DNA from: Molossus alvarezi
Lineage: Eukaryota > Chordata > Mammalia > Chiroptera > Molossidae
Direction: 5' to 3'
DNA length: 64,000 nt
Assembly: GCA_037176705.1 (NCBI GenBank)
Contig: CM073889.1
Location: 107,339,890-107,403,889, forward strand
Shown: in pieces, positions 44,133-53,905 of the stretch
How positions within the stretch are numbered: position 1 is the first letter of the stretch
How the letters are laid out: the number at the start of each line of letters is the position of its first letter
Made by a program: the position numbers and the translations under genes
Notes under the pieces: generated by a model
Seen by the model: the letters and a program-made list of their open reading frames with translations, nothing else
What the model was told of the DNA's origin: nothing
The model's database searches: none

Positions 44133-44400
44133 TCAATTTGTTATGGGTTAATTTGTGTCCCTCCAAAGAAATACATATGTTGAAGTCCTAACCCCAGCAC
44201 CTTGTTTAGACAGAGGCCTTTACGTGGAGTCATTAGACTGACACACAGTACAACGGTGACCTTATGGAAAGAAGAAACTTGGACACAGAAACACATACAG
44301 AGGGAAGGTGCCATGAACATACAGGGAGAGAGGGCCACCTACACGCCCAGGAAGCCCGGGGGCTGCCAGAAGCTACCAGAGGCCTAGAGCAGAGGTGACA
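44132..44400 (+). mobile_element. MLT1/MST-like MaLR LTR 5' part
   Basis: 'tgttatgggttaatttgtgtccctccaaagaaatacatatgttgaagtcctaaccccagcacc' is the characteristic LTR start. It is followed by 'ggtgaccttatggaaagaagaaacttggacacagaaacacatacagagggaaggtgcc'. The 3' half is diverged or lost. Confidence 0.85.
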
Positions 44401-45854
44401 CACACTGACTCCTTGGCTTATTGTTCAGAAACCCAAAGAGCAGAAGGACAAAATTCTGCATCTTGGAAATGAACCCTAACACCTATCCCCTTCCCATCTG
44501 GTAACTGCAATTGCCTTGCTTCTCTGGTGTGTGAGTCTATGGGGAAGGTTGCTTTTCCACAGATTTGTATCTTTTTCCAAATAGAAAATGTGAAGTCTAC
44601 TACATCATGAAAAGCGTTCAGCTGGGTGAGGCCAAGGCATTGGAACCCCTCCCCTGAGAGAGTTTTCACACCACAGCCCCGAATCACCACCGTATTCTTT
44701 TTCTAGTATTGCTATTTCTACACAGGGACCTCAGCAGCGTCCGCTGCATATTCCGCTGGGCCATCGCGAGATGAAAATGAAGCACCCGAGCCAAGGGCAA
44801 AGCAGTCAACCTCCCCCCACAGGCTCGATGCCCAGCAGACCAGAGACGGGAAACCTCCAAAGACTTGCACCTTACACACTAGAACGTGCTCAAGACCTGC
44901 CTGGGAGCGATGAGAGGGCCTGGCTCACCTGCCTGTCAGACGTACTGGGGCACTGCCAGCCCAGGCTAGGAATGGCCACCATCAACCACAGATGCTGAAG
45001 GGCACACCCCTGACCCCCACCCTCCCTGCGTCCATGCTCAGGTGCACCTGAGGGCAGGAGCACACAGGTGGGGGTGGATGGGCAGGGCCTGGGGTGCCAG
45101 GGCACTGGGGAACAGACACCCAAGAACCTTTCCGGAGATGGCAGGAGGCCTGGGAGGTGGCTCTAAGTCCCCGGCACACACGCTGTTGTCTCATCAGACT
45201 TCACTTACAAAACACATTTTCAAAGACAAAATGAGGAAGTTCAAGACTCAGCAACGACAGACCCTCAGATCCCAAGCCGGGGCCTCTCTCAGCGCAGGGC
45301 CTGTGTGACCATACAGCTGTGTGCCCATGGAGCCAGCCCTGGGCCCAACGTGGCAAAGCAAGGCCATTCCCACTCGTGGCGGTGAGCGTTAGAGCAGACG
45401 CAGAGAGGAGGCGGGTTTTCAAGGCCCGCAGGCCTGAGTTCTCCCGCCGGTCCGCGCGCCCTGGGTGAAATGCAGGTGGAGATGAAGTACACTTTATGGT
45501 GGTGGCCCCTTCCCGGGCCCAGAAGGGGTGGTTGTTCCGACAGACTGGTGCGTTTCCAACTACAACGCTTCGATGCCAGATTCAATCCTACAAGGAGCTC
45601 TGTGGATCTAAGGGGAACCCAGGAAAGGAGGGGGAGGGATCTAGGCGGACAGAGCAGAGAGAGTGCCCAGAGGTCACCTTCTAAGGGGTGGGGGCAGAGC
45701 AAGGGAACCTCGGCTCCTTTTCTTGAGCAGTGAAGTTATAAAGCTGGGCTTTCACCAGTCTAGAGGACTTCCTCCTGGTCTCTGAAAGTGAAGAAAGTAA
45801 ATATCCCAGTTGGGGGGGCGAGAGGAGGGGGGATGAGACAATGACGAGAAACAG
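44401..45854. other. Unique non-coding DNA
   Basis: No gene or repeat recognised. G+C rises toward 45500. Open frames up to 137 codons are chance overlaps. Confidence 0.35.
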
Positions 45855-46290
45855 TCAGTCATTTGGAGAAAATTAATCCTGTTGTCTGGGAGTTTAAATA
45901 TTCATTTGAATATAACCAAATGACCAAATGCTCAGGAGCCCAGTGCTTGGAGGTAATTACAGAAATGGATTTTGCATTTTGTCACAGTGCAATTAAGGGG
46001 TGGGATTTCACCAGCATCTTAAGCCTATTAAGAGACCCGTGTGAAGCTGCCCATGTTTTCACTGACCCTGATGAGGTGGCATCTCCTTGCGGTGCTCACC
46101 TGCACCCGGTGTCCCTTCACCACTCAGTCCCCGGCACCCCAGCTCTGGTCACAAGGGAGGGGCCAGAGCAACCGCCCAGCCTGCTTCTCCCGGACTCTGT
46201 GGTGCTTCAATACATCACCATTGCGGCCCTGTCACCTCTGACAGTAAATATGATTTTAGCTGTCAAGCAGCTGACAGAGAACAAAACGTA
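45855..46290. promoter_or_regulatory. Possible conserved non-coding element
   Basis: Repeat-free A/T-rich DNA with regulatory-looking motifs: 'gagaaaattaatcctgttg', 'tttaaatattcatttgaatataacc', 'ggaggtaattacagaaatgg', and 'gcaattaagggg'. A plus-strand frame (45863-46291, 142 codons) crosses it but has no domain. I treat it as non-coding. Confidence 0.35.
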
Positions 46291-47064
46291 ATTTACTGCC
46301 AAGTTCGGCCTGCAGAGGCGCACACCTGGCTCCTCCAGCGAGCTGCAGACGTGCCCACGGGCAGGATTGTGCTGGCAGGGTTGAGCAAGGGCGAACCCCC
46401 TCCCAGGCCACGTGCCTGCTGCTGGAGGAAGGGACACGGGGGTGTAGCTACTATTTCTCACAACCATAAGTTCTGCAATACCTTTTGAGAATTTTATTAC
46501 TAATAACACATTCTGTTAGCAACAAACTGCCTATTAAAGCAAAACCTTTGTTGTTGTTGTTAATTCCAAAGGAAAAGTGATGTTTTGTTTCATTCAGTGC
46601 CTGCTTTGCAGAGTGAATCTTCTAAAGTGACAGAGGGGAATGTCCCCATGCCCTTGGGGAAGGACACAATTCGAAAGTCCCAAATTTTCTTGCCAGCTGC
46701 TTAGTGCAGAGGGGCTGGGCAGGGGCTGGGAAAGAACTGAACTTAGCAAGGTCAGCTCTGTGTGCAAGCCTGGAATGACCGGGCTCTCACACTGACAACT
46801 GAAGTGCTTACGACGTGCGTGTATGCACCCCAAAGGAGACAGTTCGCACCAGAAATAACTAGAATGGGCCAAACAGGCCGGCAATGGGAAATTCGAACTG
46901 TCTGTGACAATGGGAAGGTCACTGTGCCTTCTTCTGAAGCGTGCTCCTCAGATGCTCCAGTGCTCTGGCCACGGATGCTAAGAGCGAGGAGACCTGGCTT
47001 CCCATCCGGCTGGCTCTTAACTCCCTGTGAGACCACCGTCCAGCACAGGGCAGTTTGAAGCACA
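46291..47064. other. Unique non-coding DNA
   Basis: No gene. A short (GTT)n run lies at about 46548-46562. Confidence 0.35.
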
Positions 47065-47265
47065 GTCAGGCCTCCCCCAGCCTGGCTTCATCACTCACGA
47101 GCTCCGTGACCTTGGCCAGATCACCTAACCTTGCTAAGCCTCAGCTTCCCTTGCTGTTAGATGGGGATAAAAAGTATACCTACTGCAGAGGGCTGCAGAA
47201 TTAAATGAGATGACATATGTTAAGGGGCAAAGCGCAGTGGCCAGCTCATAGGGGCTGCTCAAGAA
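47065..47265 (+). mobile_element. MIR SINE, nearly complete body
   Basis: 'cctggcttcatcactcacgagctccgtgaccttggccagatcacctaaccttgctaagcctcagcttcccttgctgttagatggggataaaaagtatacctactgcagagggctgcagaattaaatgagatgacatatgttaaggggcaaagcgcagtggccagctcataggggctgc' is MIR in order. Confidence 0.92.
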
Positions 47266-47498
47266 ACGATACTGTGTATGCTGCAGACTGGTTCAATCCA
47301 CAAGCAGAGATTGCGCACCTATGAAGTACAGGTACACAGAATTATATAGGGGTTAAAGGCATGAGCCCTGCTTTTAAGGAAGTCAACAGGGGAGCAGATA
47401 ATACAAGGTGAGAAGAGGTAGGACCCTTGATAGTGACATCTGGACAACATGCTCTAGAACTGAAAAGACCGAAGAGGAAAACTTTGGATTTCTTTTGG

Positions 47499-47603
47499 GT
47501 TTTTTTTTTTTTTTTTTTTTGCAATTTTTATTAATTTATTTTTGTTACAGCTGTTTCTCCTTTTTGTCCCCTAGACACCTTCCTTCTGATCCAGCCCCGG
47601 AAA
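47499..47603 (-). mobile_element. Severely truncated L1 3' end with target-site duplication
   Basis: A plus-strand T-run (the A-tail of a minus-strand element) is followed by 'tttttgttacagctgtttctcctttttgtcccctag'. This matches the terminal 3' UTR of the L1 at 62367 in layout ('ttttttgttacaaatattttacctttttacccc'). The flanking GGAAAACTTT at 47476-47485 and 47604-47613 is a target-site duplication. Only about 105 bp were inserted. Confidence 0.8.
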
Positions 47604-47668
47604 GGAAAACTTTAAATCAGAACATTGTGCATATCACTTAATTGATCAATTTATTCATCTCTCCATCT

Positions 47669-47757
47669 AGAGAAGGAAGAGAGGGGGGAGGCAGGGAGGA
47701 AGGAGGAAGGGAGAGGGAGGGAAGAAGGGCGAGAAGGAGGAAGGAAGACAGAGACTG
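47669..47757. repeat. Polypurine tract
   Basis: About 90 bp of almost pure A/G on the plus strand (GGAAGG, GAGGGA units). It is a degenerate simple repeat that could form triplex DNA. Confidence 0.9.
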
Positions 47758-48324
47758 TCTAAATTTCACACAGCTCTAGAAATAGAGGTTGCCTCCATGG
47801 CCGCATCATGGGAATAAAGTCAATCGTTAGACGGTTTGGTCTACAAGAAGCCACACAAAACACCGAGAGGTGGCACAAGGTTTCTGCACGCCCCTTGGAC
47901 AGGTAGCCTTACCTAGGCTCACGCACAGAAGGTGCTGTGTCTCAGGGGAGCGAAAACAGATGCAACCAGACCTCTGAGTCCCATCCCTCCCTGACCATAG
48001 GCCCAAGACTGCTCCTTCTCTACTGAAGCCAGTGGCCCATCGAACTACCTGCTGTCAGCGGCAACTACCACACGTGCACCCGTTGCAGCCACCCACTTTA
48101 GTCCCGGCCAGCGCATGCGCTGTGAGAGCATCGGGAGCCCCGGGCTCACCAGCCAGTGGCCCTGAGATTGTTGGGCACGTGAAACACCTGTGGGTGAGTC
48201 AAACGTGGAGACTCTCAAGCCCCATCCCAGCCCTGCAGGAGTGCGCAGAGGGGCCAGAAGCCGCATTTTTTTTACAAGCACTAAGTGATGTTAATGCACC
48301 ATAGTTGGAGAAATATTCATCCGG
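47758..48324. other. Unique non-coding DNA
   Basis: No recognised gene or repeat. Confidence 0.4.
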
Positions 48325-48725
48325 CAGGATCCTTTAAAACACAGATGAGAGCCCTGGCAGGTTTGGCTCAGTGGTAGAGCGTTGGCCCACGGACCAGAGT
48401 CACCGGTTCATTTCTGGTCAAGGGCATGTACCTCGATTACAGTTCAGTCCCCAGCCCTAGTCAGGGTAATGTGGGAGGCAATCAATCAATGTGTCTCTTT
48501 CACATCGATGTCTCTGTCTCTGTCTCTGTCTCTCTCCCACTCTATTTGAAGATAAATGGAAAAAGATATCCTTGGGTGAAGATTAAAAAAAAAAATACAT
48601 ACATACATAAAATAAAATTCAGATGAGAAAATGAAGGGTTCAGAAGGTATGATGACTCACCCAAGCCCACAGAGCTGGCCAGTGGTAAAACCTGCAGAAG
48701 TCTATCATTCTGGCCCAAAATAATG
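48325..48725 (-). mobile_element. MIR SINE fragment interrupted by a Ves SINE
   Basis: On the right of the inserted SINE the reverse MIR core continues: 'cagatgagaaaatgaagggttcagaaggtatgatgactcacccaagcccacagagctggccagtgg'. The target duplication around the SINE is the 'acagatgaga' of this MIR. The left part before the SINE is very short. Confidence 0.65.
48351..48613 (+). mobile_element. Older Ves SINE with degraded target-site duplication
   Basis: The head GCCCTGGCAGGTTTGGCTCA, box B CGGTTCATTTC and the tail (ATCCTTGGGTGAAGAT, then A-rich and ACAT repeats) are all more diverged than in the copies at 27 and 36 kb. The flanks AAAACACAGATGAGA (48336-48350) and AAAATTCAGATGAGA (48614-48628) match at 13 of 15. 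Confidence 0.92.
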
Positions 48726-48889
48726 ATAATATCAACTCAAGTCGGTGAAGTCAGTGGTCCACAGGCCTCTGCCTATTCCCCCCTCCCTACCATCTCTCCC
48801 CACTTCCCAGAGTCCCTTGTACAAAGATGGAACAAAATCCAGTGGAGATTAGAAGCTGAGGCAAGATTCTCTGAATGAACATTAGGAGT
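48726..48889. other. Unique non-coding DNA
   Basis: No recognised feature. Confidence 0.3.
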
Positions 48890-49560
48890 ACTTTAAACGC
48901 TTAAAATATCTACGTTCACTTATTTCCTGTCCACCTCACTTTCCATCTCCCATCTGCTCCACACCGGGTTTGAAACACCGAAATATGCTGCATTTGCGGT
49001 TGTTAGAATGAGCAAGAGGCGAGGACAAGACAAACTGCCAAACGGCCACATAAATTTCAAAATTCAAACGGGAAGTGGAAATTTAGCCCAAATTAACATC
49101 CTGTGTGATTAATATTTGTGCTTCTCTCAATCTCTGTTTATGACTAGGTAGTGCCATAAGCTTTACCTGACAAAAGACCATTTTACACACATCCGTTTAG
49201 GGCTGAAAAATAATCTCTCAAGATTATCAGAGGAATCCAAGGCGGAGGCAATTTCTTCCCTCGCGTGCTTGAACTTGGGGAGACTTTCAACATAATGGTT
49301 GACATATAAAGGACATTTGTAATAATTACTCAGGCACCGATGGCAGTTTGGACAATAAGAACCTGGCTCCAAAGTTCCTTGACCAGCAGTGTTTGCTATG
49401 ACTAAGGGCCCTGCAGACAGCAGCCATCGGATTGGCCTAACCTTTGCACTTGTAATAAAAATGCAATAAAGTAATTGGTTAAAATAGAGACATGTCTGAT
49501 AAAGAGTATTTGCTTTTTAAAGTAACTGGCTAAAATAGGAGCATATCTGATAAATGAGTT
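48890..49560. promoter_or_regulatory. Possible conserved non-coding element
   Basis: About 670 bp without repeats, balanced composition and many A/T-rich transcription-factor-like motifs ('cccaaattaacatcctgtgtgattaatatttgtgc', 'taataaaaatgcaataaagtaattgg'). A near-repeat 'taattggttaaaatagagacatgtctgataaagag' and 'taactggctaaaataggagcatatctgataaatgag' occurs at about 49472-49506 and 49521-49556. No coding frame. Confidence 0.35.
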
Positions 49561-50769
49561 TATGGGGGGTGGGCGGAAGACCGGGACTTGCTAATTAGTC
49601 AGGGTTTTGTTTCCTACACAGATTCCTTCTTCACCTCCTTGCCGAGAAGGGCGATGGGATGGAGCAAACACGCACTAGTGCTGACCAGCAGCATGTGCAC
49701 CCCTCAAATAACAGAGTTGACACTTGTTCTGAAATTCCCTTGGTCACAACACTAGAAGACATGGCCTTCGATGGCATATTTAATCACAACACGGCGGTTC
49801 CCATCAGGACGCTGATGGAAGACAGGGAAATGCAGGACAGACTCTCTGTTCCTCCGGCCCCTTAATTCATTGCCTTCTACACCAGAGTCGAAAATCCAGA
49901 ACTGTCTTCATCCATCTTATTTCCCTTGAGAATTTGCTCTATGTTAGGTCCCTTTTAAAAAAGTTTCTATTTTTAATTAATGTTTTCTTTCTTAACAATT
50001 AAATATATAAAGGACGACGTTCCATATAATTAGGAGCAGACCAGAATACATTCTATATCTCAGTGGCAAGCAGAATGACGAGGACGAGGGAATCACAGAT
50101 AAGCACGCATTGTGTCCCCCTTAATAGCAAGTCATGAACCTGGAAGGCAGCCCTACTGGACCTGGGCTCCGGGTTCGGGGAGGCCCAGGTCCCAGGAAAC
50201 GGTGCTCTGTGAGCCGCTCCTGCCTGGGCCTAGTGATGCCTTCAGTGGAGGCACATGGACTGACCACCTTCTCCTGCTGGGATGAACTCTCTCTTCCCTG
50301 GAGGCTCCCAACCTTTGGCCACTTTGGGGCGGGGAGCTACAGAGAGTGAAACAATCTCTAGGGACTTGCTCTGTGGGCACAAGAGCTGTCTCTTTACAGA
50401 ACTCAGCAAGGGGAGAGAGAAAATTCCCCAGTCCTGGTGCCACCTGCCCTGGGACCCAAGCCTGGGAACATCAAACAAGGGCCACAGACAAGATCAGGCC
50501 ACCTTCGTAATCAACTGGACCTTATGGTTGTCTGCACAGACCCCACACTCCCCTGGGAAGAAGGCTGTCACCCACACAACACCCTTCAACGGCCTGATGC
50601 TTCCCAATCCAGTGGCACCAGGCTCTACCCTGCCCTCCCAATTAGAATCAAAAACTTATTTTTTAAGACTTGCCTATTTATAGAGAAATCTTGATTAACC
50701 AGAACCCACCTAATTAGAATCTTTGATTAAATGAATTCCCCCCCCCAAATAAAAATTTTTTATAATTGG
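49561..50769. other. Unique non-coding DNA
   Basis: No gene or repeat identified. Open frames at 50150-50690 overlap on both strands and lack domains. Confidence 0.35.
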
Positions 50770-50970
50770 AATAGCAAGCATTTGCATATTACTTACCATG
50801 AGCCAAGCGTCACACTGAGCACTTTACATTTAAGCCACACGATAACTATTGGAGACAATTTCTATCCTTGTCCCAGTTTTAGAGATGACAGTCTGAGACT
50901 CAGAGAAGGCACAGTGTCCAGGTCTGCAAGTCTGCAGAGTGAGCGCTGGCCGTCAGAGCAGAGCTGAAGT
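50770..50970 (-). mobile_element. MIR SINE fragment
   Basis: Reverse MIR: 'agcatttgcatattacttaccatgagccaagcgtcacactgagcactttacatttaagccacacgataac', 'gtcccagttttagagatgacagtctgagactcagagaagg'. Confidence 0.8.
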
Positions 50971-51064
50971 CCACCGCGACCCTCGGCTAGAGAGGTTTAA
51001 TTCTGGCCACAAGGCTGCACTTTTCAAAGCCCTAAGAAGATCTTGAGGCTTGGGAAATTTTTGA

Positions 51065-52522
51065 AAACATCAAATGTTACAACAAAATAAGCAAATAGCC
51101 TGGTACTGGCACAAGAACAGGCATATAGATCAATGGAACAGAACAGAGAACCCAGAAATCGACCCAAGACATTATGCTCAATTAATATTTGACAAAGGTG
51201 GCAAGAGCATACAATGGAGTAAAGACAGTCTCTTCAATAAATGGTGTTGGGAAAATTGAACAGGTACATACAAAAAAAAATGAAACTAGACCATCAACTT
51301 ACATCATACACAAGAATAAACTCAAAATGGATAAAAACTTCAATGTAACTCATGAAACCATAAAAATCCTAGAAGAAAATGTAGGCAGCAAAATCTCAGA
51401 CATCACACACAGCAGAATTTTCACCAATACATCACAAAGGGGAGAAAAAAGGGAAAAAATTAATAAAATGGAACCACATCAAACTAAAAAGCTTCTGCAC
51501 AACAAAAGAAACCAGCATCAAAATGAAAAGGGAACCCACTCTCTGGGAGATCATATTTGCCAATGATACATCAGATAAGGGGTTAATTTTCAAAATATAT
51601 AAAGTATTCATACAACTAAACAAAAGGAGGACAAGCAATCCAATTAAAAAATGGGCAGAGGACTTGAGTAGACACTTCTCCAAAGATGACATACAAATGG
51701 CCAAGAGACATATGAAGAAATGCTCAGTATCACTAATCATCAGAGAGATGCAAATTAAAATGACTTTGAGGTTATCACCTAACACCCACCAGAATGGCTG
51801 CCATCAACAAATCATCAAACAACAAGTGCTGGTGAGAATGTGGAGAAAGGGGGACTCTAGCACACTGCTGGCGGGATTGCAGACTGGTGCAGCCACTGTG
51901 GAAAACACTATGGTATTTCCTCAAAAAATTAAAAATGGATCTGCCATTTGACCCAGTGATCCCACTTCTCAGAATATATCTTAAGAAGCCTGCAACACCG
52001 ATTAGAAAGAATATATGTACCCCTATGTTCATAGCAGCACTATTTACACTAGTGAAGATCTGGAAACAGCCCAAGTGCCCATTAGTAGATGAATGAATAA
52101 AAAAGCTGTGGTACATTTACACAGTGGAATACTATGCAGCTGTTAAAAAAAAAAGACATCTTACCCTTTGAGATGACATGGAGGGACCTGGAGAGTATTA
52201 GGCTAAGTGAAATAAGCCAGTCAGAGAAAGACAAGTATCACATGATATCACTTATTTGTGGAATCTAATGAACAAAATAAACTGATGAACAAAATAGATC
52301 CAGAGACATGGAAGTGGGAACAGATTGACAAACTTCAGAGGGGAAGAGAGATGGAGGAGGAAAAAAATAAACCAAAGAATTGATATGCATATATGCATAA
52401 TCAGTGGACACAGACAACAGTATGGTAAAGGCAGGGGAGGCTGGGAGTGGTGAGGAGGGTGGGTGTCAATGGGGGGGGGGGAGGGACGTCGGTAATACTT
52501 TCAACAATACAGGTACATTTTT
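51065..52522 (+). mobile_element. 5'-truncated L1 with decayed ORF2 C-terminus
   Basis: This is the 3' portion of a bat L1. It begins inside the ORF2 region that encodes '[19 protein letters not shown]' and ends in the G-rich 3' UTR (G-run near 52471-52481). The reading frame is broken by several frameshifts: successive pieces lie in different frames at 51074-51259, 51189-51566, 51523-51951 and beyond. No endonuclease or reverse transcriptase domain is present. It belongs to the same broad L1 lineage as the element at 62367-64000 but is older. Confidence 0.93.
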
Positions 52523-52539
52523 AAAAATTAACTGAATGA

Positions 52540-52787
52540 GCCCTGGCCGGTTTGGCTCAGCGGTTAGAGCATCCGCCTGCGGTCCGGACAGACCCGGGTT
52601 CGGTTCCTGCTAAGGGCATGTACCTCGGTTGCAGTTTGTCCCCGGCCCTGGTTGGTCGTGCGGGTGGCAGCCACTCGATGTTTCCCTTTCACATCGATGT
52701 TTCCCTCTCTCTCTGTTCCTCTCTCTCCCTCCCACTCTACCTGAACAAAAAGTGGAAAAATGTCCTCGGGTGAGGATTAAAAAAAAA
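52540..52787 (+). mobile_element. Ves SINE with 17-bp perfect target-site duplication
   Basis: Complete copy inserted at the tail of the L1. Head GCCCTGGCCGGTTTGGCTCA, box B GGTTCGGTTCC, CT-rich segment, hairpin TCCTC-GGGT-GAGGA (52763-52776) and A-tail. The duplication AAAAATTAACTGAATGA is perfect at 52523-52539 and 52788-52804. Confidence 0.97.
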
Positions 52788-52873
52788 AAAAATTAACTGA
52801 ATGATGATACTTCAGTTGTCCCAGAAATTAAATTAATTTGCATACTCCATTATTTCCTTGGTTCTCTTTTTTC

Positions 52874-53082
52874 TAAAATATTTTTTATTGTTTTTTTTAG
52901 CGAGAGAGGAAGGGAGAGGAAAAGAGAGCTAGAAATATCATTGAGAGAGAAAGCTGCCTTCTTCACACCCCCCGTGGGAATCGAGCCCACAGCCTGGGCA
53001 TGTGCCCTGATCAGGAATCGAACTGGGGTGACCTCTTGGTGCGTGGGTCGATGCTCAACCACTGGGCCACACCAGCCAGGTA
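52874..53082 (-). mobile_element. Older tRNA-derived bat SINE
   Basis: Read on the minus strand it starts near 53082 with CCTGGCTGGTGTGGCCCAGT, then box A (GGCCCAGTGGTTGAGC), box B (AGTTCGATTCC), 'ctgatcagggcacatgcccaggctgtgggctcgattccc' and a T-rich end on the plus strand at about 52875-52899 (its A-tail). Its body ('gatcagggcacatgccc..gggctcgattcc') differs from the Ves type that dominates the window, so it is another subfamily. I found no clear target-site duplication. Confidence 0.88.
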
Positions 53083-53481
53083 GCCCCACTTCTCTCTACC
53101 TCCTCCACATTGCCCTCCCAGGTGTCCTGTGATTCATCCCTTAAAGGACAAATGTGGCCCCAACATCCAAGTGACTCTCAGCAGAAACACTCCCCTTTTC
53201 TGACACTGGAAGATGAAGGACGAAGGTGTCAAAACAGAGCACCCAGATTTACACTCCAGGCCCCAGAGTGCCCGGAGCATCACGCTGACGTCAAGCTGGC
53301 CTGAGAGGATGTGTCCAGGATTCCTTCAATAGACTCCCAAGTGACCGAGAGTGCGTTCTGTTGTCTCCACGCCGTGGGGCCCTTCCGTGCATCACCAGAG
53401 ACAATGTGACCACTTCATAACCTAGGAGAATCACGGGGGCCATGAGGAGGACTGGTGGAGTTGCCATGTTAAAAGGGGAAA

Positions 53482-53623
53482 GCCGGCCCAGCCGTGTGGC
53501 TCAGCGGATTGACCGTCGTTCCGTGGACTGAGAGGTCCCGGTTCGATTCCTGGACAGGGCACATGGCCGGGTTGCAGGCTCAATCCCCAGTGGGGTGAGT
53601 GCAGGAATCAATAAAAACATATT
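53482..53623 (+). mobile_element. Short tRNA-derived bat SINE
   Basis: 'gccggcccagccgtgtggctcagcgg', box B 'ggttcgattcctgg', 'acagggcacatggccgggttgcaggctcaatccccag' and the closing 'ggaatcaataaaaacatatttt'. The flanks TTAAAAGGGGAAA (53469-53481) and TTAAAAGAGGAAA (53624-53636) match at 12 of 13. The CT-rich middle is missing, so it is shorter than the other copies. Confidence 0.9.
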
Positions 53624-53689
53624 TTAAAAGAGGAAAACTCATTCTCTCTTCCTGCCCCAGTGAGCACCGGGTCGTGGTGCTACGTAATA

Positions 53690-53905
53690 TTACGGCACAT
53701 TCACTGGGCATTTACCATGGTCCAGGTTCTATTCTAAGTCCTTCACCTCTATTACCTCATTTCACCCTCATAACTACCCCAGGAGGTAAATTCTGTTATT
53801 AGCCCAGAGACACTGAGGCACAAGGGGGTTAGGTGACTCACCTACAGATAGTAGCTGACAAAGGGTTCCGCCTCAGAGAGGCTCACTCCAGAGCTTAGGA
53901 TGAAA
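53690..53905 (-). mobile_element. MIR SINE
   Basis: Reverse MIR: 'tcactgggcatttaccatggtccaggttctattctaagtccttcacctctattacctcatttcaccctcataactaccccaggaggtaaattctgttattag', 'gacactgaggcacaagggggttaggtgactcacc'. Confidence 0.92.
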
